The notes below the pieces were generated by a model. The model was not told the origin of the DNA. It made no database searches and saw only the letters and a program-made list of their open reading frames with translations. A DNA stretch of 64,000 nt from the IMG/VR virus record IMGVR_UViG_3300007512_000008, positions 1 to 64,000 of that record; one strand, written 5' to 3'. Positions 32,708 to 41,439 of the stretch are shown piece after piece (the stretch's first letter is position 1; each line of letters opens with the position of its first letter). The translations under genes were made by a program, and so were the position numbers. The DNA is from a virus.

Positions 32708-34647
32708 GCCTCGCTGACCTGGCTGCCGCGGTCGGTAGAAGGTCCTCCGATCAAGAGGTCACCAAGGTCGCGGATATCATCACCTTCGTTGAGTCCCCCT
32801 GGGGACTGGGGCTCCGCCTGTATCCTGTCCAGAGGGTCATCCTCAAGGCCCACTATGGGATCGCCCTGGATGACAATCCTCACAACTTCCCTCTCGATGT
32901 CCCCATCCCCAAGGACCACCCCGCCTATGACGAGGAGTTGGTCGACGTAGACGGGTTCTACAAGTTCCGCATCCCGATTACGGATTGGCGCCGGGAGAAC
33001 GAGAAGTTCTTCACTGAAGCGGGATACCTGGCCTGGCTGTTCAAGCAGGGCCGCTGCAACATCGAGAAGGTGGTTCCGGGCCAGCAGCGCCGAGAGATGG
33101 TCCTCTCGATTGGACGCCGGTCGGGCAAAACCCTCATCACCTCTTGCATCGTCGCATACGAGACCTACAAGCTCCTGCTCAAGCCCAGCGCTCAGGAGTT
33201 CTACGGGGTCTCCCCCTCCAACATCATCCAGCTGATCTCTGTCGCCACGGACAAGGACCAGGCAGGTCTCCTGTACCAGGAAGCCTCCGGCCACTTCCAG
33301 AAGTGCAAGTTCTTCGCCGCCTATGCGGCCAACGCCACCCAGAGCTTCGCTACCTTCCAGACTCCTCATGACATCGACAGGTACGGCACCTACAAGGACA
33401 ACAACAAGGCTCGGTTCTCCATCAAGGTCACCTTCAAGTCCTGTGTTGCGAAGGGCCTTCGGGGTGGGAACAATATCCTGGTCGCTCTTGATGAGGCGGC
33501 CCACTTCGGGGAGAAGGGACAGGCTTCGGCAGATGAGGTCTACCAGGCCGTGGAGCCCTCCACCCGAACCTTCTCCCCGAAGACCAAGAGGGACAAGACT
33601 CGCGTGGTCCGGGACCCGAAGACAGGGAAGCCGATGCCCAACGAGGGGCGGATCATCATGATCTCTTCCCCCCTCGGGAAACAGGGTCTCTTCTACAAGT
33701 CCTATCGTGTGGGATTCGGAGACAACCTGGCGGCGCAGAACATGCTCTGTGTCCGAGCACCTACCTGGGAGGTCAATCCCACGGTCCCCGGAGAGACTTT
33801 CGTCGGATCGTACCTCAAGGACCCGGCTGTCTTCGCAACAGAGTTCGGGGCTGAGTTCACTGATCGAACCCGGGGTTGGGTCGAGAACGCCAAGGATCTG
33901 TTGGACTGTGTGGATCCGGATCTCCGCCCCCGCCGCCGCGCGCCGGCTCGAGTCCCCAACTTCATGGGAATCGATGTCGCGCTTGTCGGTGACTGGTGCT
34001 CGTTGGTAATCGGACACAACACCCCAGACAAGCGCGTCGCGGTGGATTTCTACGAGAGGATCCGCGCTGGAGAGGGGGACTACGTCGGGCTGGATCGCTT
34101 GGAGTTCGAGGACGTCGCTGACTGGATCGCCTACTGGGCAAAGAGGTTCTACATCTACGAGGGGATCTTCGATCAGTGGGCCGGAATCCCCCTGGAACAA
34201 GCCCTGAAGCGCCGGGGGCTGAACCAGCTTCTCTCCGTGACGCACAACCGGAAGCTGTCCAGCCAGATGTACCAGAACCTCAAGAACATGATGCTGGATC
34301 GCCGGCTGGTCCTGTATGACTGGCCCCTCCCTCCCGAGGGCAAGGGACACAGCCCTCTGATCCAAGAGCTCCTGGAGCTCCAGGCAGAGAGGATCTCCAA
34401 GTACGTCATCAAGGTGTCCGCTCCTAACGAGGATGGGAAGCACGACGATATCTCTGATGCCCTCTCTCGCATGGTTTGGTCCGCAGTCAAGAACGGGGGT
34501 CGGGTCAATCGGGTGACTGGCGTATCTCGGAACACGAACCCCGGCTCGGGGGTTCGTTTCGGGAGGGCTCCTCGGATGGCTCGAAGAGGGGGCTCCCATG
34601 TATCCCGTCAGCCTCGGATGGCGAAGCTGGGGTACAGGAGGAAGTAA
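32704..34647 (+). CDS. Terminase large subunit
   Basis: A 647-aa DNA-packaging motor. The ATPase has Walker A SIGRRSGKTLIT near residues 136-147 and Walker B LVALDEAAHF near 258-267, then a coupling motif (ISSPLGKQG). The RNase H-type nuclease has FMGIDVALVGDWC near 419 and a late DDISDALSRM near 580. A basic C-terminus follows. It translocates DNA into proheads through the portal and cuts the concatemer. GTG start in a GTGA overlap with the preceding gene. Confidence 0.95.
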   Translation: MSLADLAAAVGRRSSDQEVTKVADIITFVESPWGLGLRLYPVQRVILKAHYGIALDDNPHNFPLDVPIPKDHPAYDEELVDVDGFYKFRIPITDWRRENEKFFTEAGYLAWLFKQGRCNIEKVVPGQQRREMVLSIGRRSGKTLITSCIVAYETYKLLLKPSAQEFYGVSPSNIIQLISVATDKDQAGLLYQEASGHFQKCKFFAAYAANATQSFATFQTPHDIDRYGTYKDNNKARFSIKVTFKSCVAKGLRGGNNILVALDEAAHFGEKGQASADEVYQAVEPSTRTFSPKTKRDKTRVVRDPKTGKPMPNEGRIIMISSPLGKQGLFYKSYRVGFGDNLAAQNMLCVRAPTWEVNPTVPGETFVGSYLKDPAVFATEFGAEFTDRTRGWVENAKDLLDCVDPDLRPRRRAPARVPNFMGIDVALVGDWCSLVIGHNTPDKRVAVDFYERIRAGEGDYVGLDRLEFEDVADWIAYWAKRFYIYEGIFDQWAGIPLEQALKRRGLNQLLSVTHNRKLSSQMYQNLKNMMLDRRLVLYDWPLPPEGKGHSPLIQELLELQAERISKYVIKVSAPNEDGKHDDISDALSRMVWSAVKNGGRVNRVTGVSRNTNPGSGVRFGRAPRMARRGGSHVSRQPRMAKLGYRRK

Positions 34648-34650
34648 TCC

Positions 34651-35181
34651 ATGGGCCAGCATTCCAACATAGACGACACCGGAGATGTGGATATCCTGGT
34701 CCGTGGGGATTCCTTCCCTGTGTACGCAGGGCCAAGTCTCCGAGACTCGGGTTGGCGTGGAGGTCTGTGGGTCCAGTATGTGGACGGAGACCAAGAGTTC
34801 ACCGTAGAGGTTAGCGACGGGAACTCCGTGGCCGGCTTCCTTCTGGCTCCTTCCGAGACTCGAGTCCCTCCAGGCTCCGTCCAGAACTGGACGTCTATCC
34901 AGCTGCGAAGGCTTCCCGGAGTTACGACTCTATCGAGCGAAGGCCCTCGAGGCTACTTCAAAATGTTCGAGACTGTGGCTCTCTCAGGAGGCACGCGCTC
35001 TGGTTCCGCCATTACATACACCAGGGGGGAGAGCCTCAAGGTCAGCGAGAACGGCCTCCTCTGCAATGACTCGGATAGCGAGCTTGCCCTTGCGGGAGTT
35101 ACGGCTCCTCATGTAGTGGGTATCGTATCCTCGCCCCCGACGCGGAATCAGTCCCGTCTGGGTGCGGACATCAAGTACTGA
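34651..35181 (+). CDS. Beta-rich hypothetical head-region protein
   Basis: A 176-aa beta-rich protein starting three bases after the terminase stop, with GGAGGAAG as ribosome binding site. Segments such as FTVEVSDGNSVAGFLLAP and TSIQLRRLPGVTTLSS suggest a beta sandwich. The end (VVGIVSSPPTRNQSRLGADIKY) is conserved-looking. It lies between terminase and portal, so it could be a head fibre or decoration protein, but no family is recognised. Confidence 0.7.
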   Translation: MGQHSNIDDTGDVDILVRGDSFPVYAGPSLRDSGWRGGLWVQYVDGDQEFTVEVSDGNSVAGFLLAPSETRVPPGSVQNWTSIQLRRLPGVTTLSSEGPRGYFKMFETVALSGGTRSGSAITYTRGESLKVSENGLLCNDSDSELALAGVTAPHVVGIVSSPPTRNQSRLGADIKY

Positions 35182-35188
35182 GGGTGTC

Positions 35189-35509
35189 GTGGAAAGGAAG
35201 GCCCTACAGGATCGGGATGCGCGCGTGGGTTCCCATGTGTTCACCGCTCTTCAAGAGATAGAGTCTGCCATCCGCATCTCTCGCGACCACACCCAAACCC
35301 GACAAGCGCGGAAGGCGCACCGGGATCTTCTTCATATCCGGGACGGCCTGAAGAGAATCTCCTCCGCATCCCCCAACTGGTCCGATCCGGACACTATTCC
35401 TGAAGAGGAATGGTCTCGGAGGGCTCGGGAGAAAAGAGAGCAACGACGGAAAGAGCTCATGGAGAAGAAGCTGAAGCAGGCGACCCAGGCGGAGGCCTCT
35501 GATGAGTAA
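35189..35509 (+). CDS. Small charged helical protein before portal
   Basis: A 106-aa protein starting at GTG 35189 (an alternative GTG lies at 35162). It is helical and very basic in its C-terminal half (SRRAREKREQRRKELMEKKL), predicted coiled coil. It overlaps the portal gene by 8 nt. Function unknown; it may assist head assembly. Confidence 0.65.
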   Translation: MERKALQDRDARVGSHVFTALQEIESAIRISRDHTQTRQARKAHRDLLHIRDGLKRISSASPNWSDPDTIPEEEWSRRAREKREQRRKELMEKKLKQATQAEASDE

Positions 35510-37202
35510 AGACAAACAGGAGGGAGTCCCTGTAGGGAAGGTGAGTAGCGGCGACGGGAAGAAGCGCGCCAAGACAGGGAAGCCTCGGAAGATCATCGTC
35601 GGGAGCATGCGTTCTCGGTACGCAGCAGTCGGATCCATGGCCAACACGGTCCAGGGATACGGGGGCAACTTCTACAGTCCTGAGCTCTCCACGGACTTCC
35701 TCGAGCTTCCCCAGAGCCTCCACGAGAAGTGGGCCTATTACCGGTTCTTCTATGAGAATGAGCCGTTCGTAGGGCAGGCGCTCAATCTTCATGTTGAGCT
35801 CCCCATCTCCAAGATCCGGATTGGGATCCCCAAGGCCAAGAACCGAGAGATCGCTCTGGCGGCCACCCGGTTCTGCACCAAGTGGGCCCGTCGGGTTCGT
35901 CTCGTAGAGCGCCTCATGTCGATGGTCCACGAGAGGAATCTGATCGGAGAGGCGTTCGTCTGGTTCGAGGATGAGAACCCCGAGATGCCTCAGGAGGTTC
36001 GCCATGAAGCGCGGAGGACCCTGACTACAGAAGGGGAGGCTGTAGAGGAATGGGTCCTCCGTGAGGATGCCGACCAGCGCGCTTCCAAGTGGCTCCGGAA
36101 GAACTACAAGGGATGGACGGACGTCCGGTGTCTCCCTCCGGAGCAGATCCGCTTCGAGTCCTTCAACTTCACAAGCGAGATGCTGTTCGAGGTCATCCCG
36201 GATTCGAAGACCAAGCGCATCGTGGATCGCGCAAAGCAGGGAGATCCCCAGGCCCAGCGGGTCGTCAAGACGATGTCCGCCGATGTGGTCCGTGCCTGTG
36301 TAGAGGGGCGCAATGTCCCCCTGAACACCGACCCTGATGCTGGCTCCTTCATCTACTATCTGGCCAACAAGCGGTCGGACTACCAGGCGCGCGGGACTTC
36401 CATTCTCCAGCGCTGTATCCGTGCTCTTGTCTACCGGGACAAGCTCCGCCAAGCCCAGACCAGCATCGCCTCTCGCCATATGACCCCCATCCGGATTGTC
36501 TGGGGGGAAGACATGAGCGAGGGGGATGTCGAAGATCTGCGCGAACAGGTCGACATGGCGCTGATGGATCCGGACTACTCCATCATCACCAACTTCCAGG
36601 TCAACTGGGAAGAGATGGGGGCGGACCAGCGTCTGCTGGATCTCAACGGAGAATACGACCTCACCGATCGGCAGCTGTACGCAGGACTCTCGGTTACCGA
36701 GGGTCTTCTCTCGGGGGAGTCCTCCTACTCTGGGGACCGGGCCAACCTCGAGGTCATCAACACTCGGTACATGTTGCTCCGAGAGCAACTCCAAGCCTTC
36801 GTTGAGGACTTCGTGTTCCGGCCGATGTGTGCTCGGATGGGGTTCATCGAGAAGGACGAAGATGGCGAGGATGTGGTGGTAGTTCCCTCCCTGACCTTCA
36901 CTCGTCTGGCTCTCCGCGACAACCGCGACACCTTCGATGCTCTGTACAACCTGTACACCAAGGGCAGCTTGGACGTCGAGACCATCCTTGAGCTCCTGAA
37001 CCTTGATCCTGTCCTGGTCCGCGAGCGGATCGAACGGGATCTCTGGACTGTCAACGATCCGACCTTCAACGAGGTCCTGCGGGGCATCTACGGAGATGCG
37101 GGTCGTGAGCTCGTTGGATCTACGAACATCCTTGAGGTCTTGGCCAAGGCCCTCAAGCTCGAGTACAACCCGCCCTCTGATGACGGCGACGGCCGGTTCT
37201 GA
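35502..37202 (+). CDS. Portal protein
   Basis: A 566-aa protein with the marks of phage portals. After a basic N-terminus there is the clip/stem region (LHEKWAYYRFFYENEPFVGQ). The crown and stem helix segment follows (YAGLSVTEGLLSGESSYSGD, then NLEVINTRYMLLREQLQAFV), then a C-terminal domain with VVVVPSLTFTRLALRDNRDT. It would form the dodecameric channel at the head vertex and bind the terminase encoded just upstream. ATG 35502 overlaps the preceding gene. Confidence 0.9.
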   Translation: MSKDKQEGVPVGKVSSGDGKKRAKTGKPRKIIVGSMRSRYAAVGSMANTVQGYGGNFYSPELSTDFLELPQSLHEKWAYYRFFYENEPFVGQALNLHVELPISKIRIGIPKAKNREIALAATRFCTKWARRVRLVERLMSMVHERNLIGEAFVWFEDENPEMPQEVRHEARRTLTTEGEAVEEWVLREDADQRASKWLRKNYKGWTDVRCLPPEQIRFESFNFTSEMLFEVIPDSKTKRIVDRAKQGDPQAQRVVKTMSADVVRACVEGRNVPLNTDPDAGSFIYYLANKRSDYQARGTSILQRCIRALVYRDKLRQAQTSIASRHMTPIRIVWGEDMSEGDVEDLREQVDMALMDPDYSIITNFQVNWEEMGADQRLLDLNGEYDLTDRQLYAGLSVTEGLLSGESSYSGDRANLEVINTRYMLLREQLQAFVEDFVFRPMCARMGFIEKDEDGEDVVVVPSLTFTRLALRDNRDTFDALYNLYTKGSLDVETILELLNLDPVLVRERIERDLWTVNDPTFNEVLRGIYGDAGRELVGSTNILEVLAKALKLEYNPPSDDGDGRF

Positions 37203-37210
37203 CGGTACGC

Positions 37211-37242
37211 TGCCTATGCCATAGGCAGGGACGGAGGCCTAT
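37211..37242 (+). promoter_or_regulatory. Two mutually exclusive hairpins in the leader of the 37246 gene
   Basis: TGCCTATG (37211-37218) and CATAGGCA (37220-37227) form a perfect 8-bp inverted repeat around a single C. The same 3' segment (ATAGGC, 37221-37226) can instead pair with GCCTAT (37237-37242), placing the GGAG ribosome binding site (37233-37236) in the loop. Only one pairing is possible at a time. The first could also be a DNA operator. Confidence 0.45.
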
Positions 37243-37245
37243 CTG

Positions 37246-38802
37246 ATGGCACAGTCCCCTCTTCTGGTTGACGCTGTACAGATTGAGCCCGGAGCTTCCG
37301 GGACTCGGCTCATCGAACGGGACACCGCTACAGGGGGTCTGGCGTTCTCTGACGCGGAGATCACCACTGCAGTTCTCCTGTCCCAGCTGGTTGGCTTCCG
37401 GGCGATCACCGGAGTGTTCGTCGTGGGGCGCGCGGGCTCGGGGGCCCAGTACACTGCGATCCAAGATGCCCTCGACGCAGTGCCGGATTCTTCGAGTGCG
37501 GCCGCTCCTTCTCTGGTTCTGATCACCGCAGGTGTCTACACGGAGAACGTAGTCATCCAGAAGGATGGTGTGGTTCTCCATGGGCTGGGGGGCGCCAAGA
37601 TCTCCAACTCTGGAGATGACGAAACCGTCACGGTATCTGCCTCCCTCGACACCACCCCCCTCAGCGTCGTTCTCCGGGGACTGGAGATCGAGAACGACCA
37701 GGATGGCCGGTCCTGCGTCCGTATCCTGGGGGCAGACACCTTTGCCAGCGGAACCGTCACCTGCAACACAGCACCGCTTGCTGCGGGCGACACTCTGACG
37801 ATCAACGGGAATGTCCTCACCGGGATCGCTGGGACTCGCAACTCAGGTTCGAACAACTTCTCCGTTCTCGGGTCAACCACCACCGCTATCGCAGCGGAGA
37901 TTGCAGCGGCCATCAACGATACGGCGAACTCCTTCTCCGGAGATGTGTCCGCGAGCGTCGCTTCGAACATCATCACCCTCCAGGCGGTGACTGCTGGATC
38001 GGGTGGGAATGCCATCACTCTGGCGGACTCTACAACGCCCTCTGGCGGCTTCTCCCTCTCCGGCGCTACCCTTTCCGGGGGTTCCTCCGATGGGAGTGTG
38101 GTAGTGTCCCAGGGACTCCTGGTAGAGTCCTGCACGCTGGTGTCCTCGGGGAACTCCGGCTACCAGATCAACGCGGATACTGCCAATCATATCCTGGTCC
38201 GCCAAGGCACCTGGAGAGGCTCTGCTTCGACATCCTCTTGTCGCGCTGCGGACTGCGCTTCCCTCCGGGTGTTCGGTGTCGAGTGGGCGAATGACTTCGC
38301 TCTCTCCTTCGACACGGGGAACGACAACCCGAGCGAGACCCCAACCACCTACGAGGTCCAGACCTGCGGGCGCGTCGGGGATATCGTAGCAACTCTCACC
38401 TCTGCAGGGGCTCTGGACCTGCGGGAGAACCCAGTCGTTGGGAACCTGACTGTTGGGGGCACTCAGGCTGTCTCCGCTGTCTCCTGTGGGTTCGGGGATC
38501 TGGACTTCTCCGATACGGTGGTCGCCACGCTATCTCGGTGTGCCCGGGGTTCTGCTGTCTCATCCAGCGGGTCCCCGACTCTCGATGAGTCTCGGATCCT
38601 TGGGTCTGTCAGCTTCACTTCCTCTACTCAAGAGTCCGTTGTCTTCGACGTAGAGAACTCCGACGCCGACTACACCGTTGTTCTGGAGAGCCCCAGTACT
38701 GTCGCTTTCGGGGTATCCTCCAAGGCGGCAACTGGCTTCGATATCGACGCAGCCTCCGCGATCACAGGAACCGTCAGCTACGTTGTTCAAAGGGATACCT
38801 AA
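37246..38802 (+). CDS. Pectin-lyase-like beta-helix virion protein
   Basis: A 518-aa protein with a right-handed beta-helix signature at about residues 60-115 (AQYTAIQDALDAVP, then LVLITAGVYTENVVIQ). An inserted module (about residues 160-285, with TTTAIAAEIAAAINDTANSF) resembles the sheath insertions. It ends with a beta bead (VAFGVSSKAATGFDIDAASA) like that of the 19089 protein. Probably a fibre or spike on the head or tail. Its leader carries alternative hairpins. It sits just downstream of the portal and overlaps the next gene by 1 nt. Confidence 0.75.
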   Translation: MAQSPLLVDAVQIEPGASGTRLIERDTATGGLAFSDAEITTAVLLSQLVGFRAITGVFVVGRAGSGAQYTAIQDALDAVPDSSSAAAPSLVLITAGVYTENVVIQKDGVVLHGLGGAKISNSGDDETVTVSASLDTTPLSVVLRGLEIENDQDGRSCVRILGADTFASGTVTCNTAPLAAGDTLTINGNVLTGIAGTRNSGSNNFSVLGSTTTAIAAEIAAAINDTANSFSGDVSASVASNIITLQAVTAGSGGNAITLADSTTPSGGFSLSGATLSGGSSDGSVVVSQGLLVESCTLVSSGNSGYQINADTANHILVRQGTWRGSASTSSCRAADCASLRVFGVEWANDFALSFDTGNDNPSETPTTYEVQTCGRVGDIVATLTSAGALDLRENPVVGNLTVGGTQAVSAVSCGFGDLDFSDTVVATLSRCARGSAVSSSGSPTLDESRILGSVSFTSSTQESVVFDVENSDADYTVVLESPSTVAFGVSSKAATGFDIDAASAITGTVSYVVQRDT

Positions 38803-39257
38803 TGCCACGCTTGCGCAAGATTCTCGCTTCTGAGGGGCTGGAGAGAGCCGCTTCTGATCTCCCCAGCGTGTCCTTGGTCAAATCTCAACTGAAGAGCGCT
38901 CTCACGGGGAAGCGTGTCGGGAAGTTCTACGACACGTTCGTAGTGGATGTGCAGGTGATCTCCGACTACGCTGTGGATGTGGTCATTGGCTTCCGGTGGC
39001 GGAACTCGGATCGGGTGGTAGACTCATCCACTGCCATTTTTGATCTTGTGTCTCCAATCAAGAAGCTGCTTCTCGACTTCGTGGCCTCTCACGACTGGGC
39101 AGAAGGGTTGGGTACTCAAACTTCTCGTGATGGTGTGTACGTCTCGACGCACCGAGATTCCAGAGCCCCCATCTCCCAACCTGAGTATGCTGTCCTGCGG
39201 GCTCGGATCTTCACTCCTGTCGTCATGAGTCGGACCTTCCCGCATCTTCTCCGGTGA
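38802..39257 (+). CDS. Hypothetical head-neck region protein
   Basis: A 151-aa protein beginning with a helical basic segment (PRLRKILASEGLERAASD), then a mixed domain with VVDVQVISDYAVDVVIGFRW. It starts at the A of the preceding stop (TAATG). Position after the portal and before a neck-like gene suggests a connector or head-completion role. No family recognised. Confidence 0.65.
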   Translation: MPRLRKILASEGLERAASDLPSVSLVKSQLKSALTGKRVGKFYDTFVVDVQVISDYAVDVVIGFRWRNSDRVVDSSTAIFDLVSPIKKLLLDFVASHDWAEGLGTQTSRDGVYVSTHRDSRAPISQPEYAVLRARIFTPVVMSRTFPHLLR

Positions 39258-39263
39258 GCCTCT

Positions 39264-40499
39264 GTGCACTACGAGCTCTCCGATTCCATCAAGCGTCGGA
39301 TCATCCTGGAGCTCCGGGAGTTCTGGGCGCAAGACCCCAAGTACAGGGATTCCCTGGTCGGGAACATCCAGGGCCGACACTCATTTGATGAGAGGCCTCA
39401 ACAGGCGCTGGTAGTCAAGGGAGCCTCGGCTCTCCCTATCCGATTCTCCGCGGACAACTTCCAGGGGACGGTGGTCTCCTATTGCTCTCTGTTCAAGACG
39501 GCGGCCCAGCCCGGCACCTCTGTGGAATGGGTTCGGGAGGATGTCCGGGCGATCCAGAAGAACGGGGGTGTGTTCCCATCGGAAGCAGGGATCTACTACA
39601 TAGAGGTGCGGCGTGAGGAGTACGCCTGGCAAGGAGTGCCGCGCCAGTACCTGGTCTTCTATGTAGACCCCCTCTTGTCGGTCCTGGACGAATCTCCCTC
39701 CAAGAGCGCGGTGGATCCCCGGATCTACACAGTGTCTGCAGGGTCCTTTCATCCAGGATCTCTGGCAGTCTATGAGATGCCTGGGAACCTTCCCCTCACG
39801 GATGGGATCAACTTCTCCTCGGACCCCATTACAGGGGAAATCACTCTCGTCCGCCCTCTCCCGACCCAGTCCAGCCTGTCCGTCGACTACAGGTATGCTG
39901 GGACCAGCACAGGCCCCTTCCCTGTAGAGGAGAACGGAGCTAACAACTCAGCGATCCCCGGAGTGATCCTGGCCTTCGGCCGACGCGCTCAAGAAGGGGA
40001 TGTGATGGCCGTGCGGGTCTCCAACCTCCGGGAACCTTCGGCGCGGGAGTACGGGGGTCGGTTCGAGGTCTCCCTTGATATCGATGTCCTTGCTCGGGAT
40101 GTCCATGCCCAGGCAGAGATAGCGGACCGTACCTTCATGTACCTCCAGGCGGAGCTCAGGGACCGCCTCTCCTTCGAGGGCATCGAGATCGATCAGGTCT
40201 CCAATTCAGGAGAGGCGGAGGAATCCTACGACGAGAACGAGGACTCCCTCTACTACACCGCTTCCTTGTCTTTGACCATCATGACCAATTGGTCAATCCG
40301 TCTCCCGCTGGGCCCCGCGTTCACTCGAATCATCGCCAACACAGTGGAGGCTGAGCAAATCGCTTCGGCTCTCGATGACGACCAGCTCATAGACATGGGA
40401 TCCTCGACCGGGTTGGTCATGGCAGAGCAGCTGGGTCTCCAGCCCCTGCAGGATCCTTGGTTCCGGAACCGTTCCCGGAACTACGAGATGATTCGGTAG
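39264..40499 (+). CDS. Neck/connector-type structural protein
   Basis: A 411-aa beta-rich protein (GTG start). The N-terminal part includes GRHSFDERPQQALVVKG and PGTSVEWVREDVRAIQKNGG. The C-terminal part (SLDIDVLARDVHAQAEIADR, then LQAELRDRLSFEGIEIDQ) resembles tail-terminator or neck proteins that load onto the tail tube. Many myovirus-like phages have a protein of this pattern near the portal. Exact function is inferred. Confidence 0.65.
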   Translation: MHYELSDSIKRRIILELREFWAQDPKYRDSLVGNIQGRHSFDERPQQALVVKGASALPIRFSADNFQGTVVSYCSLFKTAAQPGTSVEWVREDVRAIQKNGGVFPSEAGIYYIEVRREEYAWQGVPRQYLVFYVDPLLSVLDESPSKSAVDPRIYTVSAGSFHPGSLAVYEMPGNLPLTDGINFSSDPITGEITLVRPLPTQSSLSVDYRYAGTSTGPFPVEENGANNSAIPGVILAFGRRAQEGDVMAVRVSNLREPSAREYGGRFEVSLDIDVLARDVHAQAEIADRTFMYLQAELRDRLSFEGIEIDQVSNSGEAEESYDENEDSLYYTASLSLTIMTNWSIRLPLGPAFTRIIANTVEAEQIASALDDDQLIDMGSSTGLVMAEQLGLQPLQDPWFRNRSRNYEMIR

Positions 40500-40536
40500 A
40501 TGAACTATCCTCCAGGACCTGTCGCAAGGAGCCAAG

Positions 40537-41088
40537 ATGTCTGACCTGTGGGAAAACCTCCTCGCCGGGCACACCGCGTCCAATCATGAGACGACAGTGG
40601 ATGCCCACCTGTCTCGGTCTCAGCTCACCGCTGCGTCCCTGGTAGATCTCACGGAGCGGGGTCGGGCCTCCAATGCTCTCAAGCTCCCGGTCTCGGAGGG
40701 CACTCGAGTCGCCTTCAAGGGAACCTTGGGTGCAGTGCTCTCGATGACGGATCCTCCGGCACGAGGGGACACGGGAGAGGTGGTGGCGGTCCGCTCAGGG
40801 AAGACTTACATCACCAGTCACGATGGCATGGTCTTCGTGAAGTGGTCCGATGGCAGGTTCCGGCCGACCCACGCTGAGTTCCTCATGATGGCTCCCCAGG
40901 GCCGCACCGGCTCTCATCGGCTCCGGGTGGCATCCCTGGGCGACCTTTCCGGGTTCCTCAAGACCTCCAGTGGCCGGTTGGTCCAGAAGAGCACTCGAGA
41001 CCTCTGGTCTATCCACAAAGATGGGGATGGCGGGGGCTTCGTGGTCGAGCGACTCTTCTCCGGCGATGGCAAGCCCCTCAAGGGATAG
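40537..41088 (+). CDS. Structural-region protein with SH3-like strand pattern
   Basis: A 183-aa protein. Residues about 55-110 (GTRVAFKGTLGAVL, GDTGEVVAVRSGKTYITSHD, VFVKWSDGRFRPTH) look like a KOW/SH3-type beta barrel. The C-terminal region (RLVQKSTRDLWSIHKDGDGG, then FVVERLFSGDGKPLKG) looks like a small conserved domain. It precedes the broken gene at 41101. No precise family name can be given. Confidence 0.65.
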   Translation: MSDLWENLLAGHTASNHETTVDAHLSRSQLTAASLVDLTERGRASNALKLPVSEGTRVAFKGTLGAVLSMTDPPARGDTGEVVAVRSGKTYITSHDGMVFVKWSDGRFRPTHAEFLMMAPQGRTGSHRLRVASLGDLSGFLKTSSGRLVQKSTRDLWSIHKDGDGGGFVVERLFSGDGKPLKG

Positions 41089-41100
41089 GGATAGAAGAAC

Positions 41101-41295
41101 ATGAAGCGCATCTCCAGAGAGCAGCTTCCAGGCCTCCTCCAGAAGGCTGCGTCGCTCCCCGCAGGGAACCCCGAACGCCGGGCCATCTTGGCTCGGATCA
41201 TGCTCGGCGGTCCCATCGTGTTCCAACGCAAGGACATGCAGCGCATCCTCAAGATGCTTGACAAGTCCCGGGACGAGACGCATCTCCTGGCGTAG
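41101..41295 (+). CDS. N-terminal fragment of interrupted gene (or short protein)
   Basis: A 64-aa open frame ending at TAG 41293-41295. It contains a helical motif LPAGNPERRAILARIM also found in the 21161 and 48181 proteins. Translation beyond the TAG stays protein-like, so this is probably the 5' piece of the larger broken or recoded gene listed separately (41101-41802). If it is a stand-alone short protein, it would be helical and basic. Confidence 0.5.
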   Translation: MKRISREQLPGLLQKAASLPAGNPERRAILARIMLGGPIVFQRKDMQRILKMLDKSRDETHLLA

Positions 41296-41439
41296 GCCCG
41301 CCAGATGGCTCGATCGATCAAGGACTGGAAGAAGGCCCAGCGTTGAGGTCTCGCGGCGGAGAATGAGAATCTCCATGGCGTCGCGAAGATCTTCTTCGAC
41401 CGAGCAAAGGAACTCAACCCAGGGGAAGCGGAATCTCCG

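Noticed and set aside
32254-34794. Very long minus-strand open frames (e.g. 32254-34794, 22623-24593, 46286-48232, 4620-6029)
   Set aside because: They lie exactly opposite well-supported + strand genes (terminase, sheath, topoisomerase fusion). High GC and codon bias keep the opposite frame free of stops. Their translations are low-complexity and match no family.
41293-41346. Alternative genetic code (TAG or TGA reassigned)
   Set aside because: Many well-supported genes here end in TAG and TGA at sensible points (e.g. recA with TAG, portal with TGA), so a global reassignment is not consistent.
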